This document shows positions 1-6,373 of a stretch of 6,373 bases of DNA, piece after piece. Origin of the DNA: Planctomycetia bacterium (GTDB lineage Bacteria > Planctomycetota > Phycisphaerae > Phycisphaerales > SM1A02); contig JAACEA010000360.1 in NCBI GenBank assembly GCA_009936695.1, positions 1 through 6,373 on the forward strand, read 5' to 3'. Every line of letters starts with the position of its first letter. Positions within the stretch are counted from its first letter, which is position 1. The notes under the pieces were generated by a model, which did not search any database, was not told the DNA's origin, and worked only from the letters and a program-made list of their open reading frames with translations. Both the position numbers and the translations under genes were made by a program.

Positions 1-82
1 GTTCGATCTCGCTGATCGGGGCCGGGCGGTAGTTGTCGTGGGTCAGATGGGCGAGAATCCGCCCGGAAAAGCGTGATGGCAT
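1..82 (-). CDS. Probable ribonuclease R (RNB family), N-terminal fragment only
   Basis: An open frame starts at ATG 82-80 and runs off the left edge after 27 codons. The translation begins MPSRFSGRILAHL and continues with THDNYRPAPISEIE. The pattern of an I-L-x-H-L helix followed by xYRPxxxxE resembles the winged-helix N-terminus of RNase R (VacB), a processive 3'-5' exoribonuclease that degrades structured RNA. The start is constrained: the same frame has a TAG only three codons further upstream (94-92), with no other start codon between. No Shine-Dalgarno sequence precedes it. The gene lies 68 bp after the zinc-ribbon gene on the same strand and could be part of the same transcript. The catalytic RNB and S1 domains are outside the window, so the family call rests on a short stretch and is inference. 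Another winged-helix protein is possible. Confidence 0.55.
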   Translation of the reverse strand, partial: MPSRFSGRILAHLTHDNYRPAPISEIE

Positions 83-119
83 GAGGGAATGCTACCGGGC
101 GGGTCGTCCGCTCGTTCGT

Positions 120-133
120 CGCAGGGCCCTGCG
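120..133 (-). repeat. Short perfect palindrome between zinc-ribbon gene and RNase R-like gene
   Basis: The 14-base sequence CGCAGGGCCCTGCG reads the same on both strands. As RNA it could form a 5-bp stem closed by a GGCC loop, shortly after the stop codon of the zinc-ribbon gene. No T-run follows, so it is a poor intrinsic terminator. It could be a weak pause site, a dyad operator or chance in GC-rich DNA. The remainder of this 68-bp spacer shows no promoter I can defend. Confidence 0.35.
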
Positions 134-150
134 TTCGCGGAGGAGGCCGG

Positions 151-684
151 TCACTTCTTCTTTCGCGAGGCGGCGGGCTTGGTGGATTTGGGCCGGGAAG
201 CGGTGGTCTTCGAGGCTGACTTCTTCTTCGCCCCGGACTTCTTCGAAGGCTTGGAGGGCTTGGCGGGGTCGCCGCCGGTCTTCGGCTTCTGGTCGGCTTT
301 TCGCTGTCGACGGGCCGCGTCGACCAGATTTCCCACTCCGCGACCCTCGCGAGCCTCGTGGGTGGGCGTGGAGGTCGAGCCGGAGATTTTCTTTTCGGGT
401 GGATTGGCGGAGGAATCGTCCGAGGACGTCGTCTTGGAATCGCCGGCATCCGACGACGCGTCGGTCTTGGACGTCTCGGTCCCGCTCGTCGTCCGTTGCG
501 AGGATTCCGATTCGGGCGCGGCGGCGCCGGAACCTCCGACCAGGATCGCCGCGCCGATTCCGATCAGGCGTCGAAGCTTTCGCTTCCGGCATTCGGGACA
601 GGTCTTCTCAGGATCGGAGGTGATCGACTGGAAGAGTTCGAAGGCGTGTCCGCAGGCGTCACAGACGTAGTCGTAGGTCGGCAT
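151..684 (-). CDS. FmdB-type zinc-ribbon protein with a disordered Lys-rich tail
   Basis: A 177-residue protein. Residues 1-53 form a FmdB-type (CxxC_CxxC_SSSS) putative regulatory zinc ribbon: it starts MPTYDYVCDACGHAFE and has two CxxC pairs at C8/C11 and C29/C32, which would hold one zinc. The segment LRRLIGIGAAILVGGSG (37-53) matches the end of the usual domain, but the aromatic GSGFYxTDYR ending normal in the family is replaced by GSGAAAPESES. Most FmdB proteins are 70-110 residues; this one has a long extra tail. Residues 54-108 are Ser/Thr/Asp-rich. Residues 129-177 are strongly basic, with 16 Lys and 2 Arg in 49 positions plus Pro, Ala and Ser, similar in composition to histone H1 tails. 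There is no signal peptide or membrane segment. It starts 14 bp after the grpE stop with no clear ribosome site, suggesting co-transcription with the chaperones. FmdB domains were first seen in amide/formamide-degradation regulators, but the biochemical role is not established. Family call confident; function unknown. Confidence 0.85.
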   Translation of the reverse strand: MPTYDYVCDACGHAFELFQSITSDPEKTCPECRKRKLRRLIGIGAAILVGGSGAAAPESESSQRTTSGTETSKTDASSDAGDSKTTSSDDSSANPPEKKISGSTSTPTHEAREGRGVGNLVDAARRQRKADQKPKTGGDPAKPSKPSKKSGAKKKSASKTTASRPKSTKPAASRKKK

Positions 685-698
685 CGTGGGGCTCGGGA

Positions 699-1319
699 TC
701 AGGCCGTCGGGGGTTCCGCGACGAGCATCACCTTGGCGGGTCGGAGCACGACGTCGCCCATGGCGTAGCCGGGCGAGACGTTGATCGCGACGCTCCCGGC
801 TTCCAGGTTCTCGTCGCCGGCTTCGAACGGCTTGACGCCGACGGCCTCGTGCTGCCCGGGCTCGAAGGCGGCTCCGGGATCGGCGGTGATGATCGTCACG
901 CCATTGGATTCGAGCGCCCGGACGATCTCGCCGCGGACCATTCCGACGCCGGTCACGACCTGTTCGATCGTGGCGCTGGCACCGACGGACTGCAGGGCGA
1001 GGTCGAAGTGATCGAGGGCCGGAAGAAGCGAACGCACCACGCCGGAGAGTCCTTCCTTCTTCGCGCGGCCTTCGTTCTCGATCGACCGTCGCTGGAAGTT
1101 GCGGAAGTCCGCGAGGGCCCGCATCCGTCCCTCTTCCGCGGTGTTCGCCTGGGCGACGAGCCGGGCGATCAGCAGGACGATCTCCTCCGGCGTCGCGTCG
1201 ATCGTCTCGTCCGAGACGCCGAGCTCCACGAGGATCGCCTCGTGCTCGACGGGATCGATCGCGTCGGCGCCGTCGTTTTCGTTGTCGGGTTCGAGCGTGG
1301 TGTCAGGTTCGGTCGTCAT
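699..1319 (-). CDS. grpE: GrpE, nucleotide-exchange factor for DnaK
   Basis: A 206-residue protein of normal GrpE length. GrpE is a cytoplasmic dimer that opens the nucleotide cleft of DnaK to release ADP and so resets the DnaK-DnaJ cycle; in E. coli its long helix also acts as a thermosensor. Residues 1-40 are acidic and probably disordered. Residues 41-110 fit the long helical dimer region and include DFRNFQRRS (71-79) and LLPALDHFDLAL (98-109), the latter matching the conserved LLPVLDxxxxA signature. The C-terminal beta-wing that contacts DnaK carries FEPGQHEAVG (152-161) and PGYAMGDVVLRPAKVMLV (183-200). The ATG at 1319 is chosen because the family N-terminus follows it. The open frame continues upstream into dnaJ, but that extension is a shadow of dnaJ and resembles no GrpE. 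There is a 58-bp gap to dnaJ and no good Shine-Dalgarno sequence before the ATG. No dnaK is adjacent, unlike the common grpE-dnaK-dnaJ order. Confidence 0.95.
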   Translation of the reverse strand: MTTEPDTTLEPDNENDGADAIDPVEHEAILVELGVSDETIDATPEEIVLLIARLVAQANTAEEGRMRALADFRNFQRRSIENEGRAKKEGLSGVVRSLLPALDHFDLALQSVGASATIEQVVTGVGMVRGEIVRALESNGVTIITADPGAAFEPGQHEAVGVKPFEAGDENLEAGSVAINVSPGYAMGDVVLRPAKVMLVAEPPTA

Positions 1320-1342
1320 GTCGGGCCAATCGGATGATCGGA

Positions 1343-1366
1343 CGGTGGGGATCGGAGACCCCGCCG
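1343..1366 (-). repeat. Imperfect inverted repeat in the dnaJ-grpE spacer
   Basis: CGGTGGGG (1343-1350) and CCCCGCCG (1359-1366) are inverted copies with one mismatch and an 8-base gap. In the minus-strand transcript this gives a GC-rich stem with one C-A mismatch, between the dnaJ stop and the grpE start. No U-run follows. It may affect mRNA stability or translation of grpE, or it may be chance; I cannot tell from sequence alone. Confidence 0.3.
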
Positions 1367-1377
1367 GCCTTCGAAAC

Positions 1378-2517
1378 TCAGGAGAAGGAGTCCTTGATTC
1401 TCGTCCAGAGACTCGGTTCCGCGTCGTTGATCTCGAGTTCCTCGGTCTCAGCGTACTTCGAGAGGAGGTTGCGCTGGTCCTCGTTGAGCTTTCTGGGAAC
1501 GACGAGTTGAAGCACGGCCACGAGTTCGCCACGGTCGCCGCCACGGAGTCGCGGACATCCGTGGCCGGGGATCCGGTGGATCTCGCCGTGCTGGGTTCCC
1601 GCGGGGATCTCCAGTTCCACCGCCCCGCCCTCGAGGAGCGGGACTTCGAGCGTGGCGCCGAGCGCGGCCTGGGCGAACGCGACCGGGACCACGGTCACGA
1701 GGTCGTTGCCGTCCCGCTGGAAGCGGTCGTGCTCCTCGACGCCCACCACGACGTGGAGGTCGCCCCGGGGGCCGTCGCCGGCCGGAAGGTCCTCGGGACG
1801 GGGCGGCTCGCCCTCGCCCTGCACGCGGATCGCCTGCCCGTGGGAGATCCCGGCGGGCACGCGAACCTCGAGGGTCCGCTTGACCGAGATGCGCCCCGCG
1901 CCGCGGCAGTCGCCGCAGTGCTCGGTCACGACTTCGCCGCGGCCTCGGCAGTTCGGGCAGGCCACCACCATCCGGAACATCCCGCCGAGACCCGCCTGCT
2001 CGACCTTGCCGACGCCGTCGCAGGTCGGGCACTTGACCGGCCGGGTTCCGGGCTTCGCACCGATGCCCTCGCAGGTGTCGCAGACGTCCAGTCGTCGGAA
2101 CTCCACTTCGCGGGTCGTGCCTTCGAGGACCTCCTCGAGTTCGATCTCGATCTGGGTCTCGAGGTCGTAGCCTCGGACCGGGCCGCGCCGGGCGCGTCCT
2201 CGGCCACCGCCGCCACCTCCGAAGATGTCGTTGAACATCGAGAAGATGTCGTCCGGATTCATCCGGTTGAAGTCGTGTCCGGGGGTGCTTCGCAGTCCTT
2301 CGTGTCCGAACTGGTCGTACCGGCCACGGCGATCGGGATCCGAGAGGACCTCGTACGCTTCGGCGCATTCCTTGAAGGACTTCTCTGCTTCCGCGTCACC
2401 CGGGTTGCGATCCGGGTGGAACTTCATCGCGAGCCGACGATACGACCGCTTGATCTCGTCCCCGGAGGCGGATCGTTCCACGGAGAGGACTTCGTAGTAG
2501 CAGCGGGTGGTGCTCAT
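1378..2517 (-). CDS. dnaJ: DnaJ (Hsp40), type I J-domain co-chaperone
   Basis: A 379-residue protein, normal for a full-length type I DnaJ. It binds unfolded clients, delivers them to DnaK and stimulates DnaK ATP hydrolysis. The J domain spans about 5-72, with the essential HPD at 34-36. A Gly/Phe region follows (about 73-116), including two DIF motifs (90-92, 97-99) and a run of six glycines. The zinc-finger region has all four CxxCxGxG repeats intact: CDTCEGIG (146-153), CPTCDGVG (163-170), CPNCRGRG (187-194) and CGDCRGAG (201-208), enough for two zinc sites. The C-terminal substrate-binding beta domains follow (about 210-350). A small oddity: Cys6 stands where the family usually has Asp in the RDYYEVLG opening. 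The ATG at 2517 gives exactly the family N-terminus; GGGAAA 8 bases upstream is a weak ribosome site. It lies 91 bp after groEL2 with a strong hairpin between them, and 58 bp before grpE. Confidence 0.97.
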   Translation of the reverse strand: MSTTRCYYEVLSVERSASGDEIKRSYRRLAMKFHPDRNPGDAEAEKSFKECAEAYEVLSDPDRRGRYDQFGHEGLRSTPGHDFNRMNPDDIFSMFNDIFGGGGGGRGRARRGPVRGYDLETQIEIELEEVLEGTTREVEFRRLDVCDTCEGIGAKPGTRPVKCPTCDGVGKVEQAGLGGMFRMVVACPNCRGRGEVVTEHCGDCRGAGRISVKRTLEVRVPAGISHGQAIRVQGEGEPPRPEDLPAGDGPRGDLHVVVGVEEHDRFQRDGNDLVTVVPVAFAQAALGATLEVPLLEGGAVELEIPAGTQHGEIHRIPGHGCPRLRGGDRGELVAVLQLVVPRKLNEDQRNLLSKYAETEELEINDAEPSLWTRIKDSFS

Positions 2518-2550
2518 CCGGATCGTTTCCCGGAGACGGGGGAGTCGAGA

Positions 2551-2591
2551 ACGCGGGGAGAGCCGGTCGAATCACCGGGCCCTCCCCGCGT
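2551..2591 (-). terminator. Strong hairpin between groEL2 and dnaJ (terminator or processing element)
   Basis: ACGCGGGGAG (2551-2560) and CTCCCCGCGT (2582-2591) are perfect 10-bp inverted repeats. Inside them, CCGGT (2563-2567) and ACCGG (2574-2578) form a second 5-bp stem around a 6-base loop. The predicted RNA is therefore a long GC-rich two-step hairpin that starts about 17 bases after the groEL2 stop. In the minus-strand direction it is followed by TCTCGACTCC, which is not a proper U-run, so full Rho-independent termination is doubtful. Partial read-through, RNase processing or 3'-end protection of the groEL message are equally plausible. Any of these would let groE and dnaJ-grpE be made at different levels. 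Confidence 0.55.
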
Positions 2592-2608
2592 CGCGTTCCG
2601 GCGAGGAA

Positions 2609-4222
2609 TCAGCTGACGGCTCCCTCGACGGGATCGGTGTCGTCCTTCAGCTCGGTGAGGGCGACGTCGGTGGTCAGCATGAGTCCCGCGACGCTCGCCG
2701 CGTTGGAGAGCGCGGTGGTGGCGACCAGGGCGGGGTCGATGATCCCCGCCTTCACGAGGTCCTCGTACTTGCCGGTGGAGGCGTTGAATCCATGTCCGCC
2801 CTTGCCGTCGCGGATCTTGGACACCACGAGATCGCCGTCCACGCCCGCATTCGCGGCGATGCGGAACGTCGGCGCCTCGAGGGCCTCCGCGAGGATGTCG
2901 AAGCCGAATCGCTCGTCGCCCTTGGCCTTGCGACGGTTCTCCTCGATCGCGGAGATCGCCCGAAGGAACGCGACGCCGCCGCCGGGGACGTATCCCTCCT
3001 TGGCCGCGGCACGAGTCGCGGAAAGGGCGTCGTCGACGCGATCCTTCCGCTCCTTCATTTCGAGTTCGGTGGCACCACCGACCGAGAGGATCGCGACGCC
3101 ACCGGTCAGCTTCGCGAGCCGTTCCTGGAGCTTCTCGCGGTCGTAGTCGCTGGTGGATCGCTCGTACTGGGCCGAGATCTGGGAGGCCCGGCTCGCGATG
3201 TCCTTCTTCTTGCCGGCGCCCTCGATGAGGGTGGTGTCGTCCTTGGTGACGATGACCTTGCGGGCGGCGCCGAGCTCGGCAAGCTCGATGTCCTCGAGGC
3301 TGCGACCGAGGTCTTCGCTGAAGAAGGTGCCACCGGTGAGGGTCGCGATGTCGCCGAGCATCGCCTTGCGACGGTCGCCGAAGCCGGGAGCCTTCACCGC
3401 ACAGACCTCGAGCACGCCGCGCAGTCGGTTCACGACGAGGGCCGCGAGGGCCTCGTTGTCGACGTCTTCGGCGATGATGAGGAGCGGCTTGCCCGCACCC
3501 GCGATCTTGTTGAGCAGGGGCAGCAGGTCCGCGAGGTTCGAGATCTTCTTCTCGTGGATCAGGATCATCGGCTTCTCGATGATCGCCTCGGCCCGCTTGG
3601 GATCGGTCATGAAGTAAGGGCTCAGGTAGCCCTTGTCGAAGTTCATGCCCTCGACGTAGTCGAGCGTGGTGTCGGCCGTCTTGCCCTCTTCGATCTCGAC
3701 CACGCCTTCGGCACCGACCTTGTCGATCGCTTCCGCGATCAGGCCGCCGATCTCGGCGTCGTGGTTCGCGCTGACGGTCGCGATCTTCTGGAGATCGGAC
3801 TTGCCCTTGCACTTCGAGGCGAAGTCGTTGATGGCGTCGCAGGCGATCGAGGCGGCGGCGTTGATGCCGCGCTGGACCGCGACCGCGTTCGCGCCGGATG
3901 CGACGGTGCGGAGGCCACGACTGTAGATCGCCGAGGCGAGCACGGTGGCGGCGGTGGTGCCGTCACCCGCGACGTCGGCGGTCTTCTTCGCGACCTGCTG
4001 GACCATCTTCGCGCCCATGTTCTCGAACGGGCCGGGGAGATCGATCTCCTTGGCGACGCTGACGCCGTCCTTGGTGACCGAGGGGCCGCCGTAGGACTTC
4101 TCCATCACCACGTTGTGGCCGCTGGGGCCCATGGTGACGGCGACCGCGGACGCGAGCTTGTCCACGCCCTTCTTGAACTCCGCCTGGGCGGAGATGTCGA
4201 ACTTCATCTGCTTGGTGGTCAT
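2609..4222 (-). CDS. groEL2: GroEL2, diverged chaperonin paralogue without GGM tail
   Basis: A 537-residue group I chaperonin (Hsp60), which would form ring complexes that fold proteins under a GroES lid using ATP. It aligns without gaps to E. coli GroEL through at least the start of the apical domain, so E. coli numbers apply there. It keeps D52 (VTKDGVSVA), D87 in the GDGTT motif and the D398-equivalent Asp ([12 protein letters not shown]), so ATP hydrolysis is likely. The client- and GroES-binding face is conserved: GYLSPYF (Y199, Y203, F204), L234, L237, L259, V263, V264. It departs from the usual sequence at Q13 for R13, M31 for L31, S34 for K34, H36 for R36 and A91 for T91. The tail ends TDPVEGAVS with no GGM repeats. 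The ATG at 4222 starts MTTKQMKF, aligning with MAAKDVKF; GGGAA lies 8 bases upstream. It follows groES by 82 bp. It is probably a specialised second chaperonin sharing that GroES, or mixing with GroEL1; this is inference. Confidence 0.96.
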   Translation of the reverse strand: MTTKQMKFDISAQAEFKKGVDKLASAVAVTMGPSGHNVVMEKSYGGPSVTKDGVSVAKEIDLPGPFENMGAKMVQQVAKKTADVAGDGTTAATVLASAIYSRGLRTVASGANAVAVQRGINAAASIACDAINDFASKCKGKSDLQKIATVSANHDAEIGGLIAEAIDKVGAEGVVEIEEGKTADTTLDYVEGMNFDKGYLSPYFMTDPKRAEAIIEKPMILIHEKKISNLADLLPLLNKIAGAGKPLLIIAEDVDNEALAALVVNRLRGVLEVCAVKAPGFGDRRKAMLGDIATLTGGTFFSEDLGRSLEDIELAELGAARKVIVTKDDTTLIEGAGKKKDIASRASQISAQYERSTSDYDREKLQERLAKLTGGVAILSVGGATELEMKERKDRVDDALSATRAAAKEGYVPGGGVAFLRAISAIEENRRKAKGDERFGFDILAEALEAPTFRIAANAGVDGDLVVSKIRDGKGGHGFNASTGKYEDLVKAGIIDPALVATTALSNAASVAGLMLTTDVALTELKDDTDPVEGAVS

Positions 4223-4271
4223 CGGGGTGCTTCCCGTGGAGTCATTGTTGAGGTGTGGAGGTGGCTTCGGG

Positions 4272-4299
4272 GATCGCCGCCGCTCGGGCGGGCGCGATC
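4272..4299 (-). repeat. Hairpin just downstream of groES
   Basis: GATCGC (4272-4277) pairs with GCGATC (4294-4299), and an inner CCGC (4280-4283) pairs with GCGG (4288-4291) around a TCGG loop, separated by a 2x2 mismatch. It begins 5 bases after the groES stop codon in the minus-strand transcript. No U-run follows (the next bases are CCCCGAAGCC). It is more likely a stability or attenuation element between groES and groEL2 than a terminator, and could be fortuitous given the GC content. Confidence 0.4.
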
Positions 4300-4304
4300 G
4301 TCCC

Positions 4305-4595
4305 TCAGCCCTCGATCACACCGAGGAGTTCGCTTTCGCGGACGATGAGATGGGTGATGTTCTTGATCTCGACCTCGGTGCCGGAGTACTTGCCGTAGAC
4401 GACGGTGTCGCCCTTCTTGACGCCGGGCTTCACGCGCTCGCCGTTGTCGAGGAGCTTGCCGGGCCCGAGGGACACGACCTTGCCCTGCATGGGCTTCTCC
4501 TTGGCGCTCTCCGGGAGGAAGATCCCGGACTTGGTCTTGGTCTCGGCTTCGAGCGGCTTGATGAGGATTCGATCCTCGAGGGGGCGGACTGCCAT
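4305..4595 (-). CDS. groES: GroES, 10-kDa co-chaperonin
   Basis: A 96-residue protein of the exact family size. GroES forms a seven-subunit dome that caps the GroEL ring and closes the folding chamber. It opens with the family signature ([15 protein letters not shown]). The mobile loop that docks on the GroEL apical domain is about residues 16-33 ([18 protein letters not shown]), with the hydrophobic contact tripeptide IFL in place of E. coli IVL. The core beta-barrel segments [15 protein letters not shown] and [16 protein letters not shown] are intact. The ATG at 4595 has the clearest ribosome site in the window, GGAGA at 4607-4603, 7 bases upstream. It is the only groES here and lies between two groEL genes, 83 bp after groEL1 and 82 bp before groEL2, so it probably serves both. 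Confidence 0.98.
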   Translation of the reverse strand: MAVRPLEDRILIKPLEAETKTKSGIFLPESAKEKPMQGKVVSLGPGKLLDNGERVKPGVKKGDTVVYGKYSGTEVEIKNITHLIVRESELLGVIEG

Positions 4596-4602
4596 GGTGT
4601 GT

Positions 4603-4607
4603 TCTCC
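4603..4607 (-). promoter_or_regulatory. Ribosome binding site of groES
   Basis: GGAGA on the minus strand lies 7 bases before the groES ATG. It is the best Shine-Dalgarno match of any gene here; groEL2 and dnaJ have only GGGAA-type matches, and grpE, the zinc-ribbon gene and the RNase R-like gene show none. Strong initiation would fit the need to make GroES in large amounts. Confidence 0.6.
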
Positions 4608-4618
4608 AATTCGATCGT

Positions 4619-4632
4619 CGCGTCGGAACGCG
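4619..4632 (-). repeat. Small GC hairpin in the groES leader
   Basis: On the minus strand CGCGT-TCCG-ACGCG forms a perfect 5-bp stem with a four-base loop. It ends 11 bases before the groES Shine-Dalgarno sequence, within the 83-bp groEL1-groES spacer. It could be a modest translational or stability element, or chance. I see no convincing promoter or CIRCE operator in this spacer. Confidence 0.3.
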
Positions 4633-4678
4633 GATGTGTCTTGTTCGAAAGTCGTACGTGTGATGCGGGGCGACCGGC

Positions 4679-6373
<1,695 letters not shown>

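Noticed and set aside
92..623. Several overlapping open frames on both strands across the zinc-ribbon gene
   Set aside because: Only the 151-684 minus frame has a recognisable domain (two CxxC pairs after MPTYDY); the others are Arg-rich shadows.
1320..1544. N-terminal extension of grpE by 75 codons into dnaJ
   Set aside because: The extension overlaps the end of dnaJ in another frame and is Ser/Arg-rich shadow sequence; the ATG at 1319 gives a GrpE of normal length.
1099..4348. Very long plus-strand open frames (about 505 and 613 codons) opposite grpE, dnaJ and groEL2
   Set aside because: They are antisense shadows of GC-rich genes with strong third-position GC, which removes stops on the other strand. 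Their translations are low-complexity, rich in Asp/Arg/Gly/Val, with no family signature, while the minus strand encodes intact chaperones.
4596..4678. Possible promoter or CIRCE operator before groES
   Set aside because: I compared the spacer by eye with TTAGCACTC-N9-GAGTGCTAA and with -35/-10 patterns and found no convincing match on the minus strand.

Overview
The window is a GC-rich bacterial chaperone cluster with every gene on the minus strand. Read in the direction of transcription (right to left) the order is groEL1, groES, groEL2, dnaJ, grpE, a zinc-ribbon FmdB-type gene, then the first codons of a probable RNase R gene. An arrangement of two groEL genes around one groES, followed by dnaJ and grpE, matches what I recall of planctomycete genomes such as Rhodopirellula. 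Together with the high GC and the poor Shine-Dalgarno sequences, this makes Planctomycetota my best guess (inference, moderate confidence). No rRNA or other phylogenetic marker is present to settle it.

Layout. 4679-6373 holds groEL1, lacking only about six N-terminal codons, which lie beyond the right edge. It ends in an unusual tail: a His/Asp-rich patch followed by GGM repeats. 4305-4595 holds groES. 2609-4222 holds groEL2, a diverged paralogue with no GGM tail and with substitutions around the nucleotide pocket. 1378-2517 holds dnaJ (type I, with four zinc motifs). 699-1319 holds grpE. 151-684 holds a small zinc-ribbon protein with a long disordered, lysine-rich tail. 1-82 holds the start of a gene whose N-terminus resembles RNase R. 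The spacers are short (83, 82, 91, 58, 14 and 68 bp). Several contain inverted repeats; the strongest lies between groEL2 and dnaJ. I found no CIRCE operator (TTAGCACTC-N9-GAGTGCTAA), no dnaK and no hrcA in the window. The promoter of the cluster probably lies upstream of groEL1, beyond the right edge.

How the genes work together. GroEL1 and GroEL2 each look like complete chaperonin subunits and could share the single GroES co-chaperonin encoded between them. DnaJ and GrpE are the J-domain co-chaperone and nucleotide-exchange factor of DnaK, which must be encoded elsewhere. The two folding machines therefore appear to be co-expressed from one locus. The zinc-ribbon gene sits 14 bp after grpE and is probably co-transcribed; its role is unknown. 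The window is mainly a conserved housekeeping and heat-shock locus. The points most worth a second look are the specialisation of the two GroELs, the His-rich tail, the internal hairpins and the zinc-ribbon protein with a histone-like tail. I see no defence, mobile or CRISPR element.
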